Shown piece after piece: positions 27,452-35,005 of a stretch of DNA of 64,000 bases. This DNA comes from Pseudomonas fluorescens (lineage in GTDB: Bacteria; Pseudomonadota; Gammaproteobacteria; Pseudomonadales; Pseudomonadaceae). A program made the position numbers and the translations under genes. The notes beneath the pieces were generated by a model that saw only the letters and a program-made list of their open reading frames with translations, had not been told where the DNA came from and searched no databases. The stretch lies in assembly GCF_902497855.1 (NCBI RefSeq), contig NZ_CABVHU010000025.1, positions 20,298-84,297 on the forward strand, read 5' to 3'. Numbering within the stretch: position 1 is the first letter of the stretch; each line of letters opens with the position of its first letter.

Positions 27452-29740
27452 ATGGCACAACAAACACTCAACGATGGATCTACAGGAGATGTAGTCATCA
27501 GATCCGGCCCGCCGGCTTCGGGTGGCGGTGGCGGTTCAGGGGGCGGCGGCTCTGGAGGTAACCGCGTAGGCGCGTCCGGGGCATTCAGCGGCCCCAGTCA
27601 AAGCACAATAGAGGCCAGGAGGCGGGTCAAACAAGAGTACCTGCGGGCCCAGGAACAACAGCGAATTGAGGCAGCGGCCGCCGAGGCACAAGCGCAGGAA
27701 CACGTCCGAGTGCAGGCGCGACAGCAAGTGCTCGAGTCATGGATGCAGCGTCATCACACCTTCAGGACTGCTGTCGACCAAAGCTTCGCAGCCAAAGCCT
27801 CGCAACTGACGTCATCGCTTCAGGACGAAATTTTGGCGGCTAAACGCACGCCCAACAACGATTCGACCGAACGCTGGCAGCTGTATCTCATCACCAAAGA
27901 GAAAAACGAAATTGACGGGCTGATCGCCCGTAAAACTTCAGAACTCAGCGCAAAGAACGCGTCTGCCCATGCGTTCGATGGTCACAATGCGCTCGTTCGT
28001 TCTGCGAGTGATTACCTGGCGCGCCTGGACCAGTTCGGCGAAGCACTCGGTACTGGTCATCAGATTTGGGAAAACGCCTACAACGCCGCCCATGAGGCGA
28101 ATTTGTTGTCGGCACAAATCAATGCGCTGACCGAAAAATCCACTGCCTTGTCCAGGCATCATGCCGAACAGACTATTGTCTGGCGCGAAAGAGAAGCCGT
28201 CGTCGCGCAACGCGATGCGCACATTCGCTTCAAACAGCAGGCCGATGCAGATTCGCGCATAGAACGGGTCAGGCAGGCCAACACACTGACAGTACCTGTC
28301 ACTGCGCTTGCCCATGGCGGGATGATCCTGTCCCAGGAAGCCGTACACGTTGCAAAAGAGGTTGCCGCAGCGCTGGAGAAAGCAGTTCAGGCGGCCGCCG
28401 ATACGCTCATCGATGTCCTGCGCATTGGAGCAAGGACAGGTCCGGTTTTCGTCACGGCGATGGTGTACTCACCCACCCTGGGCAATGGCGAGTTGACTCC
28501 GGAACAACGCAGGCGCTTGTTCCACGCTGTCAGCGTGCCGGCTCAAGCATTGGGGCTTTACGACCGTCAAGAGCTGCAAACGATCGCTGACGCAGGCGGT
28601 CAGGCAGAGGTGGAGTCCCGGCTCAAACCCGTCGCCATACCGGAAGGTGCTGCGATCATCGCCGTCAGTGCCGGGGGCGACGTTGATTCTCGGGTTCCAG
28701 TCATCAATGCGGTACTCGATCCCCTGTCCGGGCTCTACACGGCCGAGATCCCTGGAGCGCCGCCCCGGCACTTGCTGATCACGCCTGATGCGACGCTTCA
28801 GCCCGCCATGACGAACCCGTCTCGGTTGGCTGTTACACCGTCCGAGGTTCTGGACATCCCGTCAGGTGTCGATTTACGCATTCAGGACTGCATCGTTTGC
28901 GTACCTGGCCTGCCGCCGACCTATCTGTCCTTCAGTTTGCCGCCGATGGGGGCAGGCGTCGTCACCGGCACCGGACATCCGGCAACGACTGGTTGGTGGA
29001 ACTCGGCCCCACAGGCGCAGGGGGCAGCCATTCCCGCTCAGATCGGCGATCAGTTTCGAGGTCGGGAGTTCAAGTCGTTCGAGGCCTTCGACAAAGCCGT
29101 GTGGCAAACGCTCGGAGAGCATCGTCTGCTTGCCGCTGCATTCGATGAGGTGAACAAAAAACGCATCGAACAAGGCTTCGCACCCTACGCGCCGAAAAGC
29201 ACGTGGGTCGGTGAACACCGTGAGTTCGAGTTGCGCTATCAGGAACGGTCGGAGTTCTGGTCTGATCCTTTCAACCTCGACAAAATCAGTATCAAGACAC
29301 CGAATAATGCCGAGGGCTGGCTCGGGATCGCACCTGCAGTGGTTCCTTGGCCTATCCCACCCGCCACTAGCTGGAAACCTTTGGTGCCGCCGGGCAGCGA
29401 ACACCTCGGGTCGACGACATCGCCCATCACGCCGACCTTGCCGGTGGTTAATCCCGGTAAACCGGCTATCCCGGTCCTACCGGAAAACGAGACGTTTCCG
29501 GCTGTTGACGAAGGGGAGATTGGTGCGAGAATTCCGGGGTATCCGGAGGATGAGGATTTTCCTTCGCCCGGCCTGGTTTTCGTTGGCCCGCCGGTTGAGC
29601 CGCTAGAGGTTGGGCCGTATAAAGAGATGAGTCGTCGGAGCTATAAGGATGGGATGGATATTGACCATATACCTTCACAAAAGGCATTGGAGATGTACAT
29701 AAAACAAGAGTTCCCTCATTTTGACGCTCATGAAATTTAA
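27452..29740 (+). CDS. S-type pyocin-like bacteriocin, truncated by an in-frame ochre codon
   Basis: A 762-residue colicin-like toxin. Gly-rich N-terminus (residues ~20-37), long helical region ~50-280, S-type pyocin domain ~280-500 (ending SGVDLRIQDCIVCVPGLPPT), then a DNase-like region ~505-626 (IPAQIGDQFRGREFKSFEAF). That region has FELRYQER where active colicin DNases have FELHH, so the HNH histidines are gone. A Pro-rich linker (627-722) leads to a second killing domain that begins EMSRRSYKDGMDIDHIPSQ and stops at residue 762. The same frame continues beyond the TAA for 81 more codons, so the gene originally encoded ~844 residues. AAGGAGA lies 7 bases before the ATG. Confidence 0.82.
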   Translation: MAQQTLNDGSTGDVVIRSGPPASGGGGGSGGGGSGGNRVGASGAFSGPSQSTIEARRRVKQEYLRAQEQQRIEAAAAEAQAQEHVRVQARQQVLESWMQRHHTFRTAVDQSFAAKASQLTSSLQDEILAAKRTPNNDSTERWQLYLITKEKNEIDGLIARKTSELSAKNASAHAFDGHNALVRSASDYLARLDQFGEALGTGHQIWENAYNAAHEANLLSAQINALTEKSTALSRHHAEQTIVWREREAVVAQRDAHIRFKQQADADSRIERVRQANTLTVPVTALAHGGMILSQEAVHVAKEVAAALEKAVQAAADTLIDVLRIGARTGPVFVTAMVYSPTLGNGELTPEQRRRLFHAVSVPAQALGLYDRQELQTIADAGGQAEVESRLKPVAIPEGAAIIAVSAGGDVDSRVPVINAVLDPLSGLYTAEIPGAPPRHLLITPDATLQPAMTNPSRLAVTPSEVLDIPSGVDLRIQDCIVCVPGLPPTYLSFSLPPMGAGVVTGTGHPATTGWWNSAPQAQGAAIPAQIGDQFRGREFKSFEAFDKAVWQTLGEHRLLAAAFDEVNKKRIEQGFAPYAPKSTWVGEHREFELRYQERSEFWSDPFNLDKISIKTPNNAEGWLGIAPAVVPWPIPPATSWKPLVPPGSEHLGSTTSPITPTLPVVNPGKPAIPVLPENETFPAVDEGEIGARIPGYPEDEDFPSPGLVFVGPPVEPLEVGPYKEMSRRSYKDGMDIDHIPSQKALEMYIKQEFPHFDAHEI

Positions 29741-29986
29741 ATTTTATTAAATAACGCCCCAGGTATTGCAATACCCACGGAAGTGCATCGTAAATTTAGC
29801 GAAACGAACGGCTGGCTAAATACCCCTTCCAAAATAAAAAATGACGCACGCGATTTGCGAGCTGCAGTCAATGGGAATTTCGATGCCATCAAGGAAGGGC
29901 TCCTGCAGATGGGGTTTGAAGAGGCGGAGCTCGAAACCGCGCGCGAGGCATTACACAAACTTCATAATGACCAAGGGTGGTACTAA
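29741..29986 (+). pseudogene. Severed C-terminal end of the bacteriocin killing domain
   Basis: Directly after the TAA at 29738-29740, the same reading frame gives ILLNNAPGIAIPTEVHRKFS and continues to ALHKLHNDQGWY before a TAA at 29984. This is the expected end of the toxin domain that begins with DIDHIPSQ. A GTG at 29783 could in principle start a 67-residue fragment, but there is no ribosome site and the reading begins mid-domain. A single substitution (for example CAA or AAA to TAA) explains the break. Confidence 0.8.
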
Positions 29987-30463
29987 TGAACGCAGCATCA
30001 ATATCGAACTGGATTAGCAAACTGGGTGAAAATTACGAAGATTTGATTGGTCAAGGTCTAATCCCAGGCAAAAAATTACAAGAGCTCTATCCTGGGCGCG
30101 ACCTTCTGCATATCGACTTGGAGGCCGGGCTGAATCTATCATTTTGGGCTGAGACCAAGCAGTTGGAAGCATTTTTTTATAACTCTAGAAAAGGTAATGC
30201 CAGAAATTATCGTATACACAGGGGAACTTCCGCCTCCTTACTCTTCCAAAATGACTCAAGCCGGCGTCCATTCGATTTTCGGCCAACCAATGGAATCAAG
30301 AGGCCCGATCAAAATGCCGAAACCAATGGGGCAAACAGGCGGCTGGGAATCCTATCCCCTGGATCCGGTAATGTATCCGGGAAAAAAGGTAGTATTTCAA
30401 TATACCGCCGCGATGGAAGTCAAAACCTTGGTGTTCACCTTGATTGATAAAGGTCATGATTAA
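29986..30463 (+). pseudogene. Bacteriocin immunity gene with a +1 frameshift in a T7 run
   Basis: The start ATG at 29986 overlaps the toxin frame's TAA (TAATG), with AAGGGTGG upstream, the usual toxin-immunity coupling. Frame one reads NAASISNWISKLGENYEDLI ... ETKQLEAFF, then becomes nonsense and stops at 30447. The next frame from about 30179 gives ITLEKVMPEIIVYTGELPPP and continues to VFTLIDKGHD at 30463. Removing one T from the seven at 30172-30178 joins them into a 158-residue protein that resembles the DUF6392-type immunity family. An ATG at 30197 is internal, not a gene start. Confidence 0.8.
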
Positions 30464-30498
30464 ATTTTGAGTATTGGATAAGCATCAATGAATAGCGC

Positions 30499-30527
30499 AC
30501 ATCTGCTCATTAGGAATGAGCAGATGT
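30499..30527 (+). other. Perfect 13-bp hairpin between immunity gene and Im-fusion gene
   Basis: ACATCTGCTCATT (30499-30511) pairs exactly with 30515-30527 around an AGG loop. There is no T tail. It lies 36 bases after the immunity stop and 33 bases before the next ribosome site, so it may be an attenuator, a processing site or a 3' stabiliser. Confidence 0.6.
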
Positions 30528-30574
30528 CATCGCTTTCGGTCGACGCGCCCCATGAAAACAAGGAAGTACTGAAG

Positions 30575-31867
30575 ATGGAACTTAAAGCAACACTCAAGGA
30601 ATACACCGCATCGGAATTTCAGGCGCTGGTCAACAGGATCTGGGCCGTCGATTTACCCAAGCAGGACCATGACCGGCTGATCAATCATTTTGACCGGATC
30701 GTCGGTCATCCCCAAGGCGCAGACTTACTGTTTTATGCCGACGACAGTTTCACCAGGAACAGCGCGTATCTGGTCGTGGATAACGTCAGAAACTGGCATG
30801 AACAACAAGGTCTTGCTGCGTTCCAGGACGAGGCTGTTTCCGCTCCGCGTCCATCGTTGCCGGCGAGCCCTCTCGACCGCAGCCTGGTGGAGGTGCAAAA
30901 AATTGCCGCGGACGTGGCCGGTTCAGAACTGGCTGTAGAAACGGCATTCGGGATTTTTGAGCGGGGTATCCAGCATTGGCGCAGTCACCAGAGCTCGGCG
31001 TTGGCTATCCCTGAACAGGAGGCGCGCATACGTACCCTGGAGCTTGCCCAGCAAGAAACCTTGATAGCCGTCAGGAAGTTCGAATTCCATAAAATGCGCA
31101 TTCAATTCGCCAAAAACAGTGCTCAGAGCGACCTGAAATATGCGCAGTCACAGCAAACGCAGTGGCAGGGCATCGCACACCAGATCAATGCCACGCACGA
31201 CCGTTACCTTGCGCTATTGGCCACCATTGCTCAGCGGCATCGGGCGTTTCATGACCAGGCCGAAGCATTGTTAGTGCAGGCGCAGGAGCAATTGATTCGT
31301 TCTCGTACCCAGGCCGGCGTCGGGGCGGCGCAAACCGCGCATTTGATGCCTGCGTCAATGCTCGTTGCCAACAAACGCCCCGACATTCTGCTGGATCGCG
31401 CGCCATCGACGTTGCTGTTTTCTCAACAGGTTGACCTGCAAAAATCCATTCGTTCGGCAGTGGCAGAATTTACCTGGCGCAATACGTCAGGCGAGCTGAG
31501 TGATGAAAACCAATGCGCCGGTGTATTGCAGTTCGAATTCTCCAGCCGCGCGGATACGAAGATTTTCGGCCTCAGCGTTCCCTTGTCCGAGTTGCAGCCG
31601 CTGGAGGGACAGGATTGGCAGGCGCTGGCGGCAGATGGGGGCGAGGTCGAGGTTTTTTTCAGAATGGGCACTGCTGTCGTACCCAGTAAACCCGGAACTA
31701 TGTTCAAGGGCTTGCGCGAGATCAAGGTGCTGGAACAGGTTTACATTACGCCGTCGCCGCGAAATACGCCGAGCGCCCGGGTAAGGGTCAGAGTGGCGCA
31801 GTATGTCGAGCAACTCAACGCTTACAGTTTCACCGCTGACGGCACCGCACCGATCACCGTTCGCTAG
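30575..31867 (+). CDS. Colicin E-type immunity (Im) domain fused to an S-pyocin-like body
   Basis: A 430-residue protein. Residues 1-~85 match the DNase-immunity family of Im2/7/8/9: ELKATLKEYTASEFQALVNR, then HFDRIVGHPQGADLLFYADD and VVDNVRNWHEQQGL. Im proteins are normally ~86 residues and stop there. Here the frame continues through a long coiled coil (~100-270) and a beta-rich region (STLLFSQQVDLQKSIRSAVA ... FTADGTAPITVR) like the translocation part of S-type pyocins. An amber codon at 31865 ends it, and the same frame then gives more pyocin sequence. The start at 30575 has AAGGAAG at 30560-30566; the ATG at 30488 would place a hairpin in the coding region. Confidence 0.75.
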   Translation: MELKATLKEYTASEFQALVNRIWAVDLPKQDHDRLINHFDRIVGHPQGADLLFYADDSFTRNSAYLVVDNVRNWHEQQGLAAFQDEAVSAPRPSLPASPLDRSLVEVQKIAADVAGSELAVETAFGIFERGIQHWRSHQSSALAIPEQEARIRTLELAQQETLIAVRKFEFHKMRIQFAKNSAQSDLKYAQSQQTQWQGIAHQINATHDRYLALLATIAQRHRAFHDQAEALLVQAQEQLIRSRTQAGVGAAQTAHLMPASMLVANKRPDILLDRAPSTLLFSQQVDLQKSIRSAVAEFTWRNTSGELSDENQCAGVLQFEFSSRADTKIFGLSVPLSELQPLEGQDWQALAADGGEVEVFFRMGTAVVPSKPGTMFKGLREIKVLEQVYITPSPRNTPSARVRVRVAQYVEQLNAYSFTADGTAPITVR

Positions 31868-32071
31868 TCTGAGCCGGTCACTCTGGAAAGAAGTGTTCCC
31901 GCAGCACCGACGGCATCGAATAGCCTGGGCTTTGTTCAATCCTCGCCACTGCCTGCCCTTGAGCCCCTTACGGGCGAAGGAAAAGACCTGCGGATTGACG
32001 ACTATATCGTCGTGTTCCCTTTTGAATCACAGCTTGACCCGCTGTACGTGATGTTCACCAATCGCCGGTGA
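31868..32071 (+). pseudogene. In-frame continuation of the Im-pyocin fusion after an amber codon
   Basis: The frame of the preceding gene stays open for 67 codons after TAG at 31865-31867 and contains LEPLTGEGKDLRIDDYIVVF and DPLYVMFTNRR, typical of the end of the S-pyocin domain. It stops at 32069-32071 just where a nuclease domain would begin. No nuclease-like sequence was seen in the next 100 bases, so the killing domain has been lost. Confidence 0.72.
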
Positions 32072-32178
32072 GCATTCGGTTTAACCGGTGGAGTACGAAG
32101 CGTTCGATCACGTCCATAGCCACTGCAAAGGTCCGGGCGTGATCGCGCTATCGTTCAACACCATTCAGGCTCAATGAG

Positions 32179-32604
32179 TCAGGGCTTCTTCATTTGCTCG
32201 CGCAGTCGTTCTTCCTGCTCCCGCAGTTGCGTGGTGAACTCGGCACCAAAATCCTCGGCCTCGTACACCTGGCGAATCTCGATCTCGGCGTCGGTGCCCG
32301 GCATCGGGTTGGGGCAGCGCTTGACCCAGTCGATTGCTTCCTGTTTCGACTTCACCTGCCACAACCAATAGCCGGCGATCAGTTCCTTGGTTTCGGCGAA
32401 CGGACCGTCGATCACCGTGCGCTGGTCACCCGAGAAGCGCACGCGCGCGCCTTTGCTGCTGGGCTGCAGGCCGTCGCAATCGATGAGGATGCCGGCCTTG
32501 GCCAGTTCCTCGTTGAAATTGCCCATCGCGGTCATCAGTTCTTCGCTGGGCAGGATGCCGGCTTCGGAATCCGGGCTGGCTTTCACAAAAATCATGAATC
32601 GCAT
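32179..32604 (-). CDS. YciI-family (DGPF domain) protein
   Basis: A 141-residue cytoplasmic protein of the dimeric ferredoxin-like YciI/DGPF group. Visible features: RFMIFVKASPDSEAGILPSE at the start, GLQPSSKGARVRFSGDQRTV, the name-giving VIDGPFAETKELIAGYWLWQ, and IEIRQVYEAEDFG. Function is unknown; homologues are often near sigma factors, but none is present here. It marks the edge of the degraded bacteriocin region. Confidence 0.88.
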   Translation of the reverse strand: MRFMIFVKASPDSEAGILPSEELMTAMGNFNEELAKAGILIDCDGLQPSSKGARVRFSGDQRTVIDGPFAETKELIAGYWLWQVKSKQEAIDWVKRCPNPMPGTDAEIEIRQVYEAEDFGAEFTTQLREQEERLREQMKKP

Positions 32605-32713
32605 GGTCTTGTCTCCGCTGGATTTGAGTGACTCACGACTAGTCGAATGACCCTGTCCAGAATCGACAACGCGCCGCGCGAAAGATCACTGCAAATTTTC
32701 CTGACGCCCAGGG

Positions 32714-32822
32714 CCCCTGTGGAGCTGCCGCAGGCTGCGATCTTTTGATCTTGCTTGTCAGTGATCTCGTGAAGATAAGATCAAAAGATCGCAGCCTCGC
32801 TTCGCTCGACAGCTCCTACAGG
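32714..32822. repeat. Inverted repeat of the GATCGCAGCC class
   Basis: GCTGCGATCTTTTGATCTT at 32735 and AGATCAAAAGATCGCAGC at 32777 form long arms around a ~25 bp loop, flanked by TGTGGAGCTGCCGCAGG and GACAGCTCCTACAGG. Related sequence occurs at 3342-3425 and 46000-46030. Confidence 0.75.
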
Positions 32823-32860
32823 GATTTGCAAGGATTTGCAGGGATTTGCAGGGATTTGCG
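32821..32860 (+). repeat. Tandem array of a 10-bp unit
   Basis: Four head-to-tail copies of GGGATTTGCA, with one base changed in copy 2 (A for G) and one in copy 4 (G for A). The array begins at the end of the inverted repeat and may have arisen by slippage. Confidence 0.85.
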
Positions 32861-33009
32861 GTGGGAAGCAGATGAACCGCGGGTTTTTGTATCCAGTTTT
32901 GCAGTCACTGCATGACAATTTGTATCTGTGGATAGGTCGTCAGGCCATTTCGTGGTTAACTTCGGCCTCGTCAAAAATCTCCACATCAACGATCAGAAGG
33001 ACTACGTTC

Positions 33010-33510
33010 ATGGCTCAAGTCACTCTTAAAGGCAACCCGGTTCAAGTCAACGGCGAGCTGCCACAAGCCGGTTCCAAGGCGCCAGCCTTTTCCCTGGTGG
33101 CGGGCAATCTGTCCGACGTGACCCTGGCAAGCTTCGCCGGCAAGCGTAAAGTGTTGAACATCTTCCCAAGCGTCGACACCCCGACCTGCGCTACCTCCGT
33201 GCGCAAGTTCAACGCTCAGGCCAATGACATCGCCAATACCGTGGTGCTGTGCATCTCCGCTGACCTGCCATTCGCCCAGGCCCGTTTCTGCGGCGCCGAA
33301 GGCCTGGAAAACGTACAGAACCTGTCGACCCTGCGCGGTGCCGAGTTCATCGAGAACTACGGCGTAGCGATTGCCGACGGTCCGCTCAAGGGCCTGACCG
33401 CCCGTGCCGTCGTGGTGCTGGACGAAAACGACAACGTCCTGCACAGCGAACTGGTCAAGGAAATCGCTGAAGAACCGAATTACGACGCTGCACTTGCCGT
33501 ACTGAAATAA
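33010..33510 (+). CDS. tpx: Thiol peroxidase
   Basis: A 166-residue atypical 2-Cys peroxiredoxin. It reduces peroxides using thioredoxin. Peroxidatic Cys60 sits in NIFPSVDTPTCATSVRKFN and resolving Cys94 in DLPFAQARFCGAEG, the standard Tpx spacing. Length is normal for the family. The start at 33010 has AGAAGGAC upstream; the longer frame from 32836 is untranslated leader. A terminator follows 20 bases after the stop, so it is monocistronic. Confidence 0.95.
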   Translation: MAQVTLKGNPVQVNGELPQAGSKAPAFSLVAGNLSDVTLASFAGKRKVLNIFPSVDTPTCATSVRKFNAQANDIANTVVLCISADLPFAQARFCGAEGLENVQNLSTLRGAEFIENYGVAIADGPLKGLTARAVVVLDENDNVLHSELVKEIAEEPNYDAALAVLK

Positions 33511-33530
33511 GTAAAGCATTACAATTGTTA

Positions 33531-33557
33531 ACGGCCTGGCCCTGTCCAGGCCGTTTT
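33531..33557 (+). terminator. Rho-independent terminator of tpx
   Basis: ACGGCCTGG (33531-33539) pairs with CCAGGCCGT (33546-33554) around a CCCTGT loop and is followed by a short T run. Confidence 0.85.
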
Positions 33558-33688
33558 CATTTGTGCTTCAGTGTCTTAGACAAACCTCCTGATACGTAAG
33601 CCAAAGGTAAATTGCCGGTAAAGGCGCTTTGCTAAACGCCCCCCAGTGCTTATCGTTCAGCCTCCCGTAGAAAAAGCCCACGCGCCCA

Positions 33689-35005
33689 ATGGTTGATCAT
33701 TCAATGCAATCCTCTGCTTCCCGTAGTCCTCGTCGCTGGCTGTTCGGCCTGCTTGTGCTGTTGGTCATCGCCGTCCTGTGCTGGAAATTCTGGCCCGGCG
33801 GTGATGTGCCAAAACAAGGCGCGGGGCAAAAAGCCGTGACCGGGCAGACCGGTCGGTCCGGGGGGATGCGTCCGGGTTTCGGTGGCGCGGCCGGCCCGGT
33901 GCCGGTGCGGGTGGCGCCGGCGGTGAAGGGCGACTTCCCGCTGTACTACAAGGCGTTGGGCACCGTGACGGCGCAGAACACCATCAATGTGCGCAGCCGG
34001 GTCGGCGGCGAACTGATCAAGATTGCGTTCGAAGAGGGGCAGATGGTCAAGGCGGGCGATCTGCTGGCGGAAATCGACCCGCGTCCCTACCAGAACGCCT
34101 TGCTGCAGGCCGAAGGCACCTTGCTGCAGAACCAGGCGCAACTGAAGAACGCCCAGGTCGATGTCGAACGCTACCGCGGCTTGTATCGCGAGGACAGTAT
34201 CGCCAAGCAGACCCTGGACACCGCCGAAGCGCTGGTGGGCCAGTACCAGGGCACGGTCAAGACCAACCAGGCGGCGGTCAACGACGCCAGGCTCAATCTC
34301 GAATTCACCCGGATCCGCGCACCGATCACCGGCCGTGTGGGCCTGCGTCAGCTGGACGTCGGCAACCTCGTCGCCGCCAATGACACCACGGCGCTGGCCA
34401 TCATCACCCAGACCCAACCCATCAGCGTTGCCTTCACCTTGCCGGAAAACAGCCTGGACGTCGTGCTGGCCCGCTATCGCACCGGCGCCAAACTGCCTGC
34501 CGAAGCCTGGGACCGTGGCGACACCAAACTGCAAGCCACCGGCGTATTGCAGAGCCTGGACAACCAGATCGACGTCACCACCGGCACCTTGAAATTCAAG
34601 GCGCGCTACGAGAACCGTGACCAGGCGTTGTTCCCCAATCAGTTCGTCAACGTCCACCTGCTGGCCGACACGCTCAAGGACGTCGTGCTGGTGCCCTCGG
34701 CGGCGATCCAGTTCGGCACCAACGGCACCTTCGTGTATGCGATGGAAGGCGACAAGAAGGTCACGATCCGTCAGTTGAAAGTGGGCGCCAGCGATGGCGA
34801 CAACACCGTTATCACCGAAGGCCTGGCCGCCGGGGATCGCGTTGTCCTGGAAGGCACCGACCGCCTGAAGGAAGGCAGTGAAGTGGAAGTGGTCAACGAC
34901 AGCAAGGATGTGCCGACCACCCCCACCGAACACCTGCAAGGCAAGTCGGCCGCCACCGCGCCTGACGCGACCGGCACCGACAAGGCGAAAAAGGGCGGCG
35001 CATGA
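33689..35005 (+). CDS. muxA: RND efflux periplasmic adaptor subunit MuxA/MdtA
   Basis: A 438-residue membrane fusion protein of a tripartite exporter. It has an N-terminal anchor helix (WLFGLLVLLVIAVLCWKFW), a lipoyl-like half (NVRSRVGGELIKIAFEEGQM), an alpha-hairpin with coiled coil (LLQNQAQLKNAQVDVERYRG), the second lipoyl half (RIRAPITGRVGLRQLDVGNL) and a C-terminal barrel (VVLVPSAAIQFGTNGTFVYA). The order adaptor, two RND pumps, outer-membrane factor equals muxABC-opmB of P. aeruginosa and mdtABC of E. coli. The stop overlaps the muxB start by four bases. Confidence 0.92.
   Translation: MVDHSMQSSASRSPRRWLFGLLVLLVIAVLCWKFWPGGDVPKQGAGQKAVTGQTGRSGGMRPGFGGAAGPVPVRVAPAVKGDFPLYYKALGTVTAQNTINVRSRVGGELIKIAFEEGQMVKAGDLLAEIDPRPYQNALLQAEGTLLQNQAQLKNAQVDVERYRGLYREDSIAKQTLDTAEALVGQYQGTVKTNQAAVNDARLNLEFTRIRAPITGRVGLRQLDVGNLVAANDTTALAIITQTQPISVAFTLPENSLDVVLARYRTGAKLPAEAWDRGDTKLQATGVLQSLDNQIDVTTGTLKFKARYENRDQALFPNQFVNVHLLADTLKDVVLVPSAAIQFGTNGTFVYAMEGDKKVTIRQLKVGASDGDNTVITEGLAAGDRVVLEGTDRLKEGSEVEVVNDSKDVPTTPTEHLQGKSAATAPDATGTDKAKKGGA

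Larger units (their letters stand above)
32605..33009. other. 405-bp intergenic region with repeat elements
   Basis: Between two divergent genes. It holds the AAGATCGCAGCC-type inverted repeat (32714-32822) and a 10-bp tandem repeat (32821-32860). The promoter of tpx should lie in 32861-32990; I see no clear conserved operator there. Confidence 0.5.

Noticed and set aside
27401..27452. LexA (SOS) box before the bacteriocin gene
   Set aside because: CTGCGCCCTACAG has the wrong spacing for CTGT-N8-ACAG, and no other candidate is present.
29783..29986. Independent 67-residue gene starting at GTG 29783
   Set aside because: It is in the same frame as the toxin, begins mid-domain and has no ribosome site; a stop codon inside the toxin gene explains it.
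30172..30182. Programmed -1 frameshift at the T7 run
   Set aside because: A -1 shift there leads at once to TAA at 30180; only a +1 shift (or loss of one T) restores the protein.
30197..30463. Independent 88-residue gene starting at ATG 30197
   Set aside because: It is the second half of the frameshifted immunity gene; no ribosome site precedes it.
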